Below are positions 24,257 through 35,057 of a stretch of 64,000 bases of DNA, piece by piece. Positions within the stretch are counted from its first letter, which is position 1. Each line of letters opens with the position of its first letter. A program made the translations under genes and the position numbers. Source of the DNA: Antarctobacter heliothermus (GTDB lineage: Bacteria > Pseudomonadota > Alphaproteobacteria > Rhodobacterales > Rhodobacteraceae); contig NZ_CP022540.1 of assembly GCF_002237555.1 (NCBI RefSeq), forward strand, positions 4,655,001-4,719,000. Reading direction: 5' to 3'. The notes under the pieces were generated by a model that was not told where the DNA came from, made no database searches, and saw only the letters and a list, made by a program, of their open reading frames with translations.

Positions 24257-25549
24257 TCAAGGTCCAATAGGCGGCTGACCAGTTCCCATGAGAACGTCAC
24301 GGTACTCCACCAAAGTCTCCAACCGCTGCTGCGCGCCAACTTCATCGCCGGAAACCGTCCAAACCGCGGTCGCAAGAACGCCGAACAGATTTGCCCCGCC
24401 AATTGTCCATGCGGCCACCGTTTTCCACGACGACCTCTGCAATGCCTCGCAATCCGCCTTGGCCTTGGCCAATTCGGTTTCAAGGTTCGCAACCTGCGCA
24501 TTCAACCGACCAATTTCCTCGCGCAGCGCCTGCTCTGTCGCATCGGACTGTTCCATTTTGGTCAGAATGTCGGCAATCCGGTCCAGCCCGCGGGGCAACG
24601 CCTCCAGCGGCGCAAACATCTCTGGCGTTTCGTTCAATCCTGTTTCCGCACGGAACCGCTCGAACTCCTGCCGGATCATGGCCGAAAGTGAGGAAACGCC
24701 CGCTGAGACGATGATCTTGTTTTCAAAAAGATGCGTGACATGGCGCGGCTCAAAATCGGGCCAACGCGGCTCAATGGCTTGCCGCTCCGCTTCCCACGCC
24801 GCCTCAATCTCCGCAATAGCCCCGGCCACCGCATCCGCCCCGGCCTCCCAGACCTCCTGCGGGATCAAAGCCACGCGGCGTTGCAACTCCCAGTCCATCG
24901 GCGCGCCGCGCACCATGCTGTCATACCAGCGCTTGAAGAACTCAAAACGTGGATCGGTGTCCAGCAGAGTACCGCTTAAGCCAAACGCGCTCGCGGACGC
25001 TGGCGGTACACCGTCAAGCCAAAGAGGTAGTCCCAGCACATCCGAAACGCCGAAATCGGCATCCCTGTAGGTCGCGTCTTCGATCTCACGTGCGGCCAAT
25101 TTAGATTTTGTTCGAATGGCATAAACTGCGGAATTTTTGGCATTAGAGGCGTGAAGAGCTGTCGTGTAAGTTATATGGTCTGAAACCCATTCAATTCTGT
25201 AGTTTTTACCAACTGCAGCCGCAACATTTTCAGCTGCGCGTGCGGCTCTATCGAGTGAAGCAGGCATTGTGCCACTTCGCAGGGTTGCAATGGCGCTCTC
25301 GATCTCGTTCGCAACTGCTTCCAAAGACCTGCTTGTTTCTCTGGCGGCTCCAAGGGCTACAAGCATCGACCATCCAGTGAACAGCGCCAATTTTTCACGT
25401 TCCTGCGCGAATGGTGGCCCATCGTGTTTCATCTCGACAAGCAGAATAGTCCATACACGTAAAGCAGCCCGCGCTCCAATCGCAACGCACATGGACTGCG
25501 GCTGGTTCGACAACCAATCCCTAAAAGAGTCTTTCGACTCAAACTTCAT
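24257..25549 (-). CDS. Uncharacterised coiled-coil protein with one C-terminal membrane segment
   Basis: A 430-residue protein I do not recognise. The N-terminal 170 residues are helical with no known motif. Residues about 325-375 form a coiled coil (IADILTKMEQSDATEQALREE and LNAQVANLETELAKAKADCEALQ in separate heptad runs), followed by a hydrophobic span near VAAWTIGGANLFGVLATAVW and about 30 polar residues. This could place a long cytosolic domain on the membrane. Base composition falls toward 43-52% G+C in its 5' part, lower than the core genes, which suggests acquisition. It is divergent from lepA and followed by REP repeats. A defence or surface-sensing role is possible but unsupported. 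Confidence 0.6.
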   Translation of the reverse strand: MKFESKDSFRDWLSNQPQSMCVAIGARAALRVWTILLVEMKHDGPPFAQEREKLALFTGWSMLVALGAARETSRSLEAVANEIESAIATLRSGTMPASLDRAARAAENVAAAVGKNYRIEWVSDHITYTTALHASNAKNSAVYAIRTKSKLAAREIEDATYRDADFGVSDVLGLPLWLDGVPPASASAFGLSGTLLDTDPRFEFFKRWYDSMVRGAPMDWELQRRVALIPQEVWEAGADAVAGAIAEIEAAWEAERQAIEPRWPDFEPRHVTHLFENKIIVSAGVSSLSAMIRQEFERFRAETGLNETPEMFAPLEALPRGLDRIADILTKMEQSDATEQALREEIGRLNAQVANLETELAKAKADCEALQRSSWKTVAAWTIGGANLFGVLATAVWTVSGDEVGAQQRLETLVEYRDVLMGTGQPPIGP

Positions 25550-25663
25550 ATTCGTCTCCCGTCGCTGAGCAGGGTCAGTCTACGTGCCTCATCTTCTGTC
25601 GCAACCACCCCCTAGCCCCATCCCCACTTGACCAAACACCTATTCCACAGCATATCGCAGGAC

Positions 25664-27469
<1,806 letters not shown>

Positions 27470-27636
27470 TCCATTTTACCGGGCGCGTGGGCGGCAGCGG
27501 GTTCTGCGCAGCAGGTTCCGCGTGCCCACTCGGTGGAGCAGAGATACGCTAACCATTCGGTTTCAACGTTATTGCAATTTTTTGTGTATTGCTGTCTCTT
27601 TGGAGAGTGAATTTTTGCTAGCTGCGAGTTCAAGCT

Positions 27637-28713
27637 ATGCCAACGAACGCGAAAACAGTATTCATTGTTGGGGCAGGAGCTAGTTGTGAGTTCGGGCTTC
27701 CCGCAGGTGAGGAACTAAAGACGAAAATATCCAAACTGTGCGGAGAATACCCAAAAGAATCCTTGAACACGACGGATGAAACGCTTCGGAAAGCAATCGA
27801 GGCTTTAGCTAAGGACTCATCAGAAACAGCATCCCGAAATTCTAAAAGCCTTCTGTTTGAAAAGTTGCCAATAATTCGTGACAATATGCCTTTGGCGCCT
27901 TCGATCGACAATTTTTTGGATACTCACCGAGAAGATCGAGAATTAGTAAACGTTGGAAAACTAGCAATTGCTGTAGCAATACGAAAAGCGGAGAACGCTT
28001 CCAGCCTCTTTGTCGATAAGAGCAACATGTACAACCGCTTCAATCCTAGTAAAATGGATCGAAATTGGATTACAGAACTTTTCAAAGTCCTTGTATCACA
28101 GAGAAACTTCTCTGATTTCTTAGAGGCATTGGGAAGCACTCATTTCGTCTCATTTAATTACGACCGCTGCATACATCAGTTTATTTTCAATGCCGCCAGA
28201 CAATATTTCAACTTATCCGATAGGGACAGCAAGTCAGTTCTCGATCAGCTACAGGTCCACTACCCTTACGGCTCCGTCGGCTCACTCAACCTAGATCAAT
28301 TTGGCATTGATAACTTCGGGGAAGATATAGATGCCAAAGCGGCGGCAGGCGCAGTGACAAGCCTTCGAACTTTTACCGAAGGCGCCTCAGAGGGATTTTC
28401 AGCAGAATTCCGAGAACTATTTTCCGATCATACGCTTCTTGTTTTCTTGGGGTTTGGTTTTCTTCCTTTGAACATGAAAATGCTATTTAGGGGAGGTCGT
28501 CTGCCAGTCAAAAGTGTGGTAGCTACGACAAAAGGCCAGTCAGAACACTCCGCAAAAGCATTGCGTGAAGAATTTAAAAGGATTTTTGGAAAGTCGTACT
28601 CAAATGGACATTGGGAGAAACTTGGAAGTCTCAACATTCACACTGTCAATGACACATGCTCTGATCTTTTTTGGCAATTCAACAGATTGATCTATCAAAA
28701 CCTCGTTCCGTAG
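27637..28713 (+). CDS. Stand-alone SIR2-like domain protein, probable phage-defence NADase
   Basis: A 358-residue protein with the SIR2-like fold of defence proteins, not the CobB deacylase type. Visible elements are VFIVGAGASCEFGLPAG with GAGAS at 12-16, FVSFNYDR at 170-177 with the Asn and Asp that bind NAD, and VHYPYGS with the likely catalytic His208, followed by LLVFLGFGF. Deacylase features such as a zinc ribbon are absent. Hand counts of three 60-base stretches give about 37-47% G+C, far below the surrounding genes, and the AT-rich signal starts just after lepA. Together this suggests a recently acquired NAD-cleaving abortive-infection effector. No partner gene is visible, so it may act alone. 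Biochemical role is inference. Confidence 0.8.
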   Translation: MPTNAKTVFIVGAGASCEFGLPAGEELKTKISKLCGEYPKESLNTTDETLRKAIEALAKDSSETASRNSKSLLFEKLPIIRDNMPLAPSIDNFLDTHREDRELVNVGKLAIAVAIRKAENASSLFVDKSNMYNRFNPSKMDRNWITELFKVLVSQRNFSDFLEALGSTHFVSFNYDRCIHQFIFNAARQYFNLSDRDSKSVLDQLQVHYPYGSVGSLNLDQFGIDNFGEDIDAKAAAGAVTSLRTFTEGASEGFSAEFRELFSDHTLLVFLGFGFLPLNMKMLFRGGRLPVKSVVATTKGQSEHSAKALREEFKRIFGKSYSNGHWEKLGSLNIHTVNDTCSDLFWQFNRLIYQNLVP

Positions 28714-28806
28714 TCCGCGCAAACAATCAGAAAACAGAACATACGGTGCGCGCAAGCACGCACCGCGCTCTAACTCGCCTCCTCCGTCGCAACATGCTAC
28801 GCCCCC

Positions 28807-29394
28807 CTACCCAACCAAATCCATCCCAACCCTAAACCGCACATCCCGATGCACCGAGGAATACGGCCAATCCTCAACCCGCTCTACCAACCCATGTTTC
28901 ACCGGGTTGATCCAACAATACCGCAAGTGCGCCGCGAAATCCGCCTCGTCCCGAATATGGTGCTCCCAGAAGCGCCGCTGCCACACAGCCGCCTCACGCT
29001 TGGTCTCCCGTAGGCCGGGCTTCAGCCCGGCAAACCGCCCCGACCGAACAACCGGCAATTCACTTGGCATCTTTGGGTAAGCCGGGCTTAAGCCCGGCCT
29101 ACACCCATCATCAATGGAATACTTCTCCCGCACCGCCATCGTAAACCGCGCTTTGATCGCGCCCCACCGTCGGCCATACTCCCTGTCCCCTGCTGGCATC
29201 TGCCAAATGCAATGCAGGTGATCCGGCAGGACAACCCAAGCCTCAATCCCGAATGGCCGCTCGGCCCGCGTTCTGCGCACCGCATCCCGAAAGAGATCGA
29301 CCTCCTGCACCAATAAATCGCTGCCACGGTCCGCAAGGTTGACCGTAAAGAACACGCGCGCGCCGGAAACCTTTGGACGGATGTAACGGGACAT
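28807..29394 (-). CDS. REP-associated tyrosine transposase (RAYT) carrying a REP pair in frame
   Basis: A 195-residue Y1 transposase of the RAYT group that processes single-stranded REP DNA. I start at MSRYIRPKVSG. The HxH metal motif is His59-Leu-His61 in LPDHLHCIW, and the catalytic Tyr is probably Tyr159 in HLRYCWINPVKHGLV; WQRRFWEHHIRDEADF just before it is a family hallmark. Residues 98-105 and 122-129 are encoded by two REP palindromes, so a block of 31 codons between the metal motif and the Tyr block is REP-derived. The HxH-to-Tyr distance is about 25-30 residues longer than I remember for relatives, which fits an insertion. Whether the enzyme still works is unknown. Confidence 0.87.
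   Translation of the reverse strand: MSRYIRPKVSGARVFFTVNLADRGSDLLVQEVDLFRDAVRRTRAERPFGIEAWVVLPDHLHCIWQMPAGDREYGRRWGAIKARFTMAVREKYSIDDGCRPGLSPAYPKMPSELPVVRSGRFAGLKPGLRETKREAAVWQRRFWEHHIRDEADFAAHLRYCWINPVKHGLVERVEDWPYSSVHRDVRFRVGMDLVG
29010..29102. repeat. Inverted pair of REP palindromes (REPIN) inside the RAYT gene
   Basis: The block begins with GTAG plus GCCGGGCTTCAGCCCGGC (29010-29031) and ends with GCCGGGCTTAAGCCCGGC plus CTAC (29081-29102), so the two GTAG signals face each other in inverted orientation. The block is 93 bases, exactly 31 codons, and keeps the RAYT frame open. The first palindrome is identical to the copy at 24165-24186. Confidence 0.9.
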
Positions 29395-29507
29395 GCCGCA
29401 TCCTCGCCCCGAATGGTTAATGGCGTGTGAACCCACGCCCTCGCCCATCATTGCTCCCCACGCCGCAACGCCCTATTCTGCGCCTTCCATACGGGGGAGA
29501 GTCTCGC

Positions 29508-29840
29508 ATGTTCCGCAAATGCACAGCTTTGGTGTCCACCTCGGCGCTGGTCTCGGCCTTCGCCGCCCCGCTGGCCGCGCAGCCGCAGGAATGTCTGGGC
29601 CATGATCTGAACGACCCCGCTTTGTCCATTCCGATGAACGCGCCCGCGCATACCTGGACGCTGTATAACCTTGGTCCCGGCGCGGTCGTTATCCGCACCA
29701 GCACCGGGCAGGTGCTGCCCGGTCCCGCCCCCAGCAGCGAGCCGAAACCCGCGCCTTTTTCGGGTGAGACCGGCACCAGCTATGCCATCGCTCTGGCCGG
29801 TCCGGGTCTGACCATCGTCTATATCTGCCCCGGCCTCTGA
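29508..29840 (+). CDS. Small exported protein of unknown function
   Basis: A 110-residue protein with a signal peptide (MFRKCTALVSTSALVSA then FAAPLAAQ, cleavage near residue 25). The mature part has two cysteines, one near its start (QECLGHD) and one at the end (YICPGL), which may form a disulfide, and a Pro-rich middle. No family recognised. It is divergent from the RAYT gene and not part of an obvious operon. Confidence 0.6.
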   Translation: MFRKCTALVSTSALVSAFAAPLAAQPQECLGHDLNDPALSIPMNAPAHTWTLYNLGPGAVVIRTSTGQVLPGPAPSSEPKPAPFSGETGTSYAIALAGPGLTIVYICPGL

Positions 29841-30011
29841 GCGGGCCAAAGGTTAAGCGCAGGTAAAACCGTCTCTGTAACCTATTGATTTTCAACAGGC
29901 GCGAATCTGTCCACGCGTGGACAGCGCCTCATGCCCCTCCCCCGGAGCCGCGACCCGATAGCCCAATGCGGAGCCCGCCTTGGACCGGATCACTGCCGCA
30001 CGCGGCGCGTC

Positions 30012-30869
30012 TTAATTTCCTACATCCAGTTCAGGGTCGACGGTCTCTTCGTACTCATAGTCGGGGACGTACTCCTCCTCCGGCTCCTCCAGAAAATAAT
30101 CGCTGTCCCCATCCTGACCTTCTTCGTAGGCCAGCGCCCAGACGTCCTGCAACATCTCGCGCTCTACTTGCTTAAGGTAGGCGATCAGACGCGGCAGCGG
30201 CGGGCGCGTAGACTCGATATAGCTTTTGACCCGGCGCATCGCCTCTTGCTTGCGCGGGACTGGCACCCGATCCAGCGGATTGACGTAAGAGACAGATCGC
30301 CCGGCCGTCTGGCCCTGTGTCGACACCACAGCCCCCGCAGGTGTCGCCCAACGCGGCCCCCCCAGCCAAACCGCCGCGAACATGATCTTGGCGCGGATCT
30401 CTGGCGTGCCGCCAACAATCAGGCCGTCATAGAACATGACATGCACGTCTTCCCATTTGGCACGGTGGAACATGGTCCCCGTCTCGTTCCCGACGCCACA
30501 ATAAGCATCGTGTACGGCTGCCGCATTGATGAACTCCGGCGCGGTCGGATCGCCGACAATCGCGACAAAGATCTTGGGGATCGACGCGCCATCGGTCAGC
30601 GTCCGCGGCGGTGCCACCCAGTTTTTGCCCTGTGCATCGACAAAATTCAGCGGCCCTGCGGTGGGAAAGAACTTGTAGGGCCGTTTCGGCAGTTCGACTG
30701 GTTCTGGCAGGACACGCAGGGGCGACTGACTAAAGGTACAGCCCCCCTGCGGTCGGGTCAGACAAGACAGTTCCGGCGCGTCGGCACGGCTGCTCTGGGC
30801 AATGTAGCCCGACGTATCGCATGCCGCGAGCGTCAGGGCGCAAGCGGTCAAAAGGGCAAGGTTGCGCAT
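30012..30869 (-). CDS. DUF1353-family lipoprotein
   Basis: A 285-residue putative lipoprotein. I start at [17 protein letters not shown], which ends in a lipobox (Cys17), 41 codons inside the longest frame. The middle region matches DUF1353, with [11 protein letters not shown], a catalytic-looking AVHDAYCG and [19 protein letters not shown]; the Ser-Ile-Pro and His-Asp motifs are the family's hallmarks. The C-terminal 40 residues are strongly acidic (runs of Glu and Asp with Tyr). DUF1353 proteins occur in phages and bacteria without a proven role, although a peptidoglycan-related function has been suggested for some. Secreted and membrane-anchored by prediction. Confidence 0.75.
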   Translation of the reverse strand: MRNLALLTACALTLAACDTSGYIAQSSRADAPELSCLTRPQGGCTFSQSPLRVLPEPVELPKRPYKFFPTAGPLNFVDAQGKNWVAPPRTLTDGASIPKIFVAIVGDPTAPEFINAAAVHDAYCGVGNETGTMFHRAKWEDVHVMFYDGLIVGGTPEIRAKIMFAAVWLGGPRWATPAGAVVSTQGQTAGRSVSYVNPLDRVPVPRKQEAMRRVKSYIESTRPPLPRLIAYLKQVEREMLQDVWALAYEEGQDGDSDYFLEEPEEEYVPDYEYEETVDPELDVGN

Positions 30870-31010
30870 GGGACTATCCAATTGGTCAAATTCGTTGTCG
30901 GGAAAATACGGGAGTCGCGTATCTCGATCAAGCGGCGCCTGACCCAAATCAAGGAAACCGCATTCCGCCAACACTATGTGTCGCGCATTCATGCAGTTCA
31001 GGAGAGTGCA

Positions 31011-31190
31011 ATGTTTCGTCTAGCCAGTTTGCTCTATTCTCTGATTTCGACCAGCCTTGCCGGAACGATGGTCATTGGCGTTCTTGTGGCAGGCCATGGC
31101 ACGCTTATGCCGATCCTCATCGCGGCGGCGGTCGGTTTTGTCCTGGCCGCCCCTGTGTCGTGGCTTGTCGCGCGCCGAATCTACAACTGA
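31011..31190 (+). CDS. Small two-span membrane protein
   Basis: A 59-residue, almost entirely hydrophobic protein with two predicted membrane segments separated by a short turn (AGHGTLMP) and an Arg-Arg near the C-terminus. A GGAG site stands seven bases before the ATG, which supports translation. Its last ten bases overlap the 3' end of the convergent phosphatase gene. Similar tiny proteins occur in other Rhodobacterales; function unknown. Confidence 0.65.
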   Translation: MFRLASLLYSLISTSLAGTMVIGVLVAGHGTLMPILIAAAVGFVLAAPVSWLVARRIYN

Positions 31191-31633
31191 CGCAAAAGAC
31201 CATCGGCACAGCGCTCGATCAGATCCAACGCGCCATCGAAGTCCCGTGTGAAATAGGGATCGGGCACCTCCGTCGCATCTTTGGTGTCGGCGAAATCTGT
31301 CATCAGTCGAATACGCGCTCCGCCCGCCGCAGGCGCAAGGGTGTTCAGATCATCCAAATTCTGCGCGTCCATCGCCACGATCAGGTCAAAGCGATCGAAA
31401 TCATCAGGGGTCACCTGCCGGGCGCGCAGGTCCGACATGTCATAACCGCGCGCGCGTGCTGCATCCTGCATCGGACCAAAGGGCGGTTCGCCGTTGTGCC
31501 AGTTTCCGGTTCCGGCACTATCCAGCGTAACAAACACCCCCTGCGCATCCGCCTTGGCCCGCACGACGGCCTCGGCGGTCGGGGACCGGCAGATGTTGCC
31601 GAGACAGACAAAGAGGATACGGTGGGTCATCAT
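31181..31633 (-). CDS. Low-molecular-weight protein-tyrosine phosphatase
   Basis: A 150-residue phosphatase with the active-site loop [10 protein letters not shown] at 9-18, where Cys10 is the nucleophile and Arg16 binds phosphate (CX5R), and the general-acid Asp in EVPDPYF near residue 125. Length and layout match LMW-PTPs such as Wzb/YfkJ. Bacterial members act on tyrosine kinases of exopolysaccharide systems or on stress proteins; no kinase or polysaccharide gene is in this window. Start could be either of two adjacent Met codons. It is divergent from the cobB-like gene. Confidence 0.9.
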   Translation of the reverse strand: MMTHRILFVCLGNICRSPTAEAVVRAKADAQGVFVTLDSAGTGNWHNGEPPFGPMQDAARARGYDMSDLRARQVTPDDFDRFDLIVAMDAQNLDDLNTLAPAAGGARIRLMTDFADTKDATEVPDPYFTRDFDGALDLIERCADGLLRQL

Positions 31634-31675
31634 CTGGTCCTACCGATTGGGACACTTTTCAGCAAGGGAGCCGTG

Positions 31676-32392
31676 ATGACCGAAAAGATCGTCATACTGA
31701 CTGGGGCGGGCCTGTCGGCGGAAAGCGGGCTGGGCACCTTTCGCGATGAAAGCGGGCTTTGGGCGCAGCACAGGATCGAGGACGTTGCCACACCAGAGGG
31801 CTTTTCCCGCAATCCCGCCCTCGTCCACGCCTTTTACAACGCCCGCCGTCAGCAGGCCGCTACGGCCACGCCCAATGCCGCCCACGACGCGCTCGCGCGG
31901 CTTCAGAAAAAATGACCCGGCGACGTCATCATTGTCACGCAAAACGTGGACGGGCTGCACGAAAAGGCCGGCGCAACTGCGATCCACATGCACGGAATTC
32001 TGACCGGAGCCCTGTGCGCCGCCTGCGATCATCGCTGGCCTGCCCCACCCGAAATGTCGCCACGGGACATGTGCCCCAACTGCCGCGCTCCCTCAGCACG
32101 CCCGGACATCGTCTGGTTCGGAGAGATGCCCTATCACATGGAAGAGATCGACAGCCACCTGCAGGACTGCGCAATCTTTGCCGCCATCGGAACTTCCGGC
32201 CAAGTCTATCCAGCGGCAGGATTCGTCGTCGAAGCCGCAAGGGCCGGGGCGGAGACGGTCGAACTCAATCTTGACCGCACTGAAATCTCGCGCGCTTTTG
32301 CCAGCCACCATATCGGCCCCGCGACCGATATCGTACCGAACTGGGTCGACAGCCTTTTGACAGGCGGCGCGCGCCGCCTGCCGATTGTGTAG
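31676..32392 (+). pseudogene. cobB: NAD-dependent protein deacylase (CobB sirtuin) interrupted by an in-frame TGA
   Basis: The reading frame is a class-III sirtuin in one frame from [23 protein letters not shown] through TQNVDGLHEKAG, the catalytic His in MHG, and the zinc site CAACDHRW...CPNC, ending after PNWVDSLLTGG. It would be 238 residues, the normal CobB size. Codon 80 (31913-31915) is TGA, placed where relatives usually have a residue before PGDVxIVTQN; a TGG to TGA change would explain it. The frame is the same on both sides, so it is a substitution and not an indel. As read, translation stops after 79 residues. A sequencing error next to the A6 run is possible. Confidence 0.83.
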
Positions 32393-32419
32393 GGCAGGAC
32401 CGCATCCCGCCATGGCAGC

Positions 32420-32893
32420 CTAGTTGCTGGCGCCCATGCCGTGGCCCATGTGGTGCATCGGTTTACGCTCCAGATCGACGGGGATGTCGACCACCATCTC
32501 ACCTGCTTTCTCGAAGATCAGCGTGACGGCGACTGTCTTGCCCTGCTCCATGGGTCCGTTCAGGCCCATGAACATCACATGATCGCCTCCGCGCTGCAGC
32601 ATGTGGGTGCCACCGGCGGGCACGGCAAAGCCTTCTTCGACTTCCATCATGCGCATGACGCCCTCGCCCATGTCCTTGTGCGTGTGAAGTTCGACGCGCA
32701 CTGCGACCTCGGAACTTACGCCGATCAACCGATCATCCTCGGTGCCGGTGTTTTCGATCACCATAAAAGCGGCACCCGCCTTGGCCGTGGGGCCGGAACT
32801 GCGCGCATAAGGGTCCGTGATCACGATGTCGGCAAGAACAGGCGTGGCAAGGGCCAGCGCAACTGCGCCGACGAAAAGGGTCTTCAGGGTCAT
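32420..32893 (-). CDS. Periplasmic copper chaperone PCu(A)C
   Basis: A 157-residue exported protein with a signal peptide ending at VLADI (about residue 22). The copper-binding pattern of PCu(A)C is visible: a His/Met cluster ELHTHKDMGEGVMRMM, then GGTHMLQRGGDHVMFMGL, and a His/Met-rich tail KPMHHMGHGMG. Such proteins carry Cu(I) to the CuA centre of cytochrome c oxidase. The gene is followed upstream on the same strand by a small exported protein with which it may be co-expressed (44 bases apart). The ATG chosen follows a normal signal-peptide start MTLKTLFVGAV. Confidence 0.88.
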   Translation of the reverse strand: MTLKTLFVGAVALALATPVLADIVITDPYARSSGPTAKAGAAFMVIENTGTEDDRLIGVSSEVAVRVELHTHKDMGEGVMRMMEVEEGFAVPAGGTHMLQRGGDHVMFMGLNGPMEQGKTVAVTLIFEKAGEMVVDIPVDLERKPMHHMGHGMGASN

Positions 32894-32937
32894 TTTGGTA
32901 TCCTCGGGTTTCTCTGTCAGATTGTTAAAACACGTTG

Positions 32938-33288
32938 TCAGAGAAAAACCGGCGGCCCACGGGCGCACGCAGAGATCGAGACCAGCGAACCGCTTAACTG
33001 AGGTGGCGCATCCCACAACACCGCTTGCCAGACGACATCGCGCACTCTCGGCGGCAGGGCCTCGCCCGATTCGACAAACAGCGCCAGAGCGGCATCGGGG
33101 CAGAGATGCTGTACCTGCATCGGCTGCCCGTGCGCGTCTACCAACACGGTCGACACGGTCAGACCACGGCAGATCACCATCGTGCCCGCCGGCCCCGCCT
33201 GACCGCGTGCAAAGGCAGCCGACTGGCTGGTCACGGCCAGAACGACCGCCAGCACAATACCAAAGAGAGATCGCAATCGCTGCTTCAT
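32938..33288 (-). CDS. Small exported protein upstream of the copper chaperone
   Basis: A 116-residue protein with a signal peptide (MKQRLRSLFGIVLAVVLAVT, cleavage near SAAFA). The mature part has three cysteines (VICRG, HLCPDA, SACARGPP), which suggests metal or disulfide chemistry. The shape and place resemble the DUF2946-like proteins often encoded beside copper genes in alphaproteobacteria, but I am not sure of the family. Same strand as and 44 bases before the PCu(A)C gene, so a role in copper handling is plausible. Confidence 0.6.
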   Translation of the reverse strand: MKQRLRSLFGIVLAVVLAVTSQSAAFARGQAGPAGTMVICRGLTVSTVLVDAHGQPMQVQHLCPDAALALFVESGEALPPRVRDVVWQAVLWDAPPQLSGSLVSISACARGPPVFL

Positions 33289-33338
33289 CCGCTCGATATA
33301 TTGGCATTGTCAGATGTGACCAAAGCGACAAAAGGAAA

Positions 33339-33366
33339 CAGCCCCGCACCGGTTGGTGCGAGGCTG
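33339..33366 (-). terminator. Rho-independent terminator of rpmB
   Basis: On the minus strand the sequence AGCCTCGCACC pairs with GGTGCGGGGCT across a four-base loop and is followed by a T-rich stretch. It lies about 25 bases beyond the rpmB stop codon. Confidence 0.75.
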
Positions 33367-33392
33367 CTTTCACTGTCCATCGCCAGATAGCT

Positions 33393-33680
33393 TCAGGCGT
33401 CGGCCTGTGCTGTCTTGATCTCTTTTTTGACCTTCAGGGCGCGATCCGAAAGCTCGGTATCTTTCGCCTTGGCCAGAAACTTGTCCAGACCACCACGGTG
33501 GTCGACCGAGCGCAAAGCATGCGCAGAAATACGCAACTTGACGCCACGGCCCAAAGTCTCGGACTGGAGGGTCACGTCGTTCAGGTTCGGCAGAAAACGG
33601 CGCCGGGTCCTGTTGTTGGCGTGGCTCACATTGTTGCCCACCATGGGGCCTTTGCCGGTCAGTTCGCACACACGCGACAT
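33393..33680 (-). CDS. rpmB: 50S ribosomal protein L28
   Basis: A 95-residue ribosomal protein with the L28 landmarks [19 protein letters not shown] and [13 protein letters not shown], plus the basic middle segment [20 protein letters not shown] use the ATG directly before SRVCELTG; the frame stays open for 66 further codons upstream but that part is unlike L28. The length is typical of alphaproteobacteria. A hairpin terminator follows it. The 240 bases between it and meaB hold no gene that I can support. Confidence 0.96.
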   Translation of the reverse strand: MSRVCELTGKGPMVGNNVSHANNRTRRRFLPNLNDVTLQSETLGRGVKLRISAHALRSVDHRGGLDKFLAKAKDTELSDRALKVKKEIKTAQADA

Positions 33681-33921
33681 CGGTTCGTCCTCATCCACTG
33701 GTGGCAAGGCCTCTGCCCCGCCGATCTCATCCGAGCAGGGAGGAGGATCCGCCCTGCAAATATCAAAAGGCGCCGCCCGTTTGCTGGATCGGGGGGCGCC
33801 CGGAATCTGGTTCGACGGTGCATATGCAGATGCGCAGGCTTCGTCAAGGGCCTGTTGCGATTCATCAAACACAGACACGCGACTTGGCGGCCCCGGCCCC
33901 TCCCGTATTGCGATGCCTCGG

Positions 33922-34902
33922 TCAGTCCATCTGCAGATGATCGCGCAACAATTCCTCTGCCGCCGCCGTCGGCGTCAGATCACCAGCCTCGACCTGACGT
34001 GCCAATGCCGCCATCGCCCCTCTCACGGGCTCACGCGATAGTCGCGCCAACAGCCGCTCCCGCACCTCTGCTTCGAACCAGAATCGCGCTTGTTCCGCGC
34101 GCCGGGCCGCAAAATGCCCAGTCTCGCGCCGCCACTTCTCAAGGGACTGCATCTCGTCCCAGGCCTTTGCCAACCCGGTATCCTCCAGCGCCGATACGGT
34201 CATCGCCTTGGGAAAGCCCTCTGGGTCCTGCGGACGTTTGCGCAAAAGACGCAGCGCCCCGGCATAGTCGGCGCAGGTCCGCAGCGCCGTCGCCTTCAGA
34301 TCCCCGTCCGCCTTGTTGACCAGCAGAATGTCGGCCATCTCCATGATGCCACGTTTGACGCCTTGCAATTCATCGCCCCCCGCAGGTGCCAGCAGCAGCA
34401 GGAACAGATCCGACATTTCGGCCACCATAGTTTCGGACTGACCAACCCCCACGGTCTCAATCAGCACAACGTCGAATCCCGCAGCCTCGCACAGGTCTGT
34501 CGCTTCACGCGTACGCCGCGCCACCCCGCCCAGTTGGGTTTGCGACGGGGACGGCCGGATAAAGGCATTGCGATCCCGCGACAGTCGCTCCATGCGCGTC
34601 TTGTCCCCCAGGATCGACCCACCGGACCGGGCGGACGAAGGATCGACCGCCAACACCGCAACCTTCAATCCTTGCCCTGTCAACATCAGGCCAAATGTCT
34701 CAATAAAAGTGGACTTGCCAACGCCCGGCGTCCCCGACATCCCCACGCGCAGGGCTTCGCGGCCATGACCTTTCAAACTCTCCAACAAAAGGAGCGCCTG
34801 CTCACGGTGATCCGCGCGCCCGCTTTCCACCAGCGTGATCGCCCGGGCTAGCGCCCGCCGTTCGCCCGCAAGGATGCGGGTCTTGAGGTCGTGAATATCC
34901 AT
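33922..34902 (-). CDS. meaB: MeaB-type G-protein chaperone of methylmalonyl-CoA mutase
   Basis: A 326-residue GTPase of the MeaB/ArgK family, which guards and loads adenosylcobalamin-dependent acyl-CoA mutases. The P-loop is [13 protein letters not shown], followed by [20 protein letters not shown], the switch segment [12 protein letters not shown], and the base-specific NKAD. The N-terminal helices ([11 protein letters not shown]) and C-terminal dimerisation arm fit the family. No mutase gene lies in this window; in Rhodobacterales the partner is often encoded elsewhere. Cytosolic. Confidence 0.92.
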   Translation of the reverse strand: MDIHDLKTRILAGERRALARAITLVESGRADHREQALLLLESLKGHGREALRVGMSGTPGVGKSTFIETFGLMLTGQGLKVAVLAVDPSSARSGGSILGDKTRMERLSRDRNAFIRPSPSQTQLGGVARRTREATDLCEAAGFDVVLIETVGVGQSETMVAEMSDLFLLLLAPAGGDELQGVKRGIMEMADILLVNKADGDLKATALRTCADYAGALRLLRKRPQDPEGFPKAMTVSALEDTGLAKAWDEMQSLEKWRRETGHFAARRAEQARFWFEAEVRERLLARLSREPVRGAMAALARQVEAGDLTPTAAAEELLRDHLQMD

Positions 34903-34964
34903 CTCTGTTTCTTCCCGCGCACATCAGTAAAAGTCCAGACCACGCCGCAGCTTCTTCTGTCCTG

Positions 34965-35010
34965 AAATATCCCGGGGGAGTCGACCGAAGGGAGACGGGG
35001 GCAGCGCCCC
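34965..35010 (+). repeat. Intergenic hairpin repeat, copy 1
   Basis: An A/T-rich lead (AAATATCC) runs into CGGGGGAG, a short variable arm, then the hairpin CGGGGGCAGCGCCCC. A related copy in opposite orientation lies at 38866-38904. It lies between divergent meaB and hrpB, about 50 bases before the hrpB start. Confidence 0.55.
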
Positions 35011-35057
35011 TTTGCCATCACTGGCCAAAGGCCCGTCCCATCGGCTAAAGCGGCCCC

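Noticed and set aside
31913..31915. TGA in the sirtuin frame as a selenocysteine codon
   Set aside because: The position is not a catalytic Cys in sirtuins and no selenocysteine insertion structure is apparent; a nonsense change is simpler.
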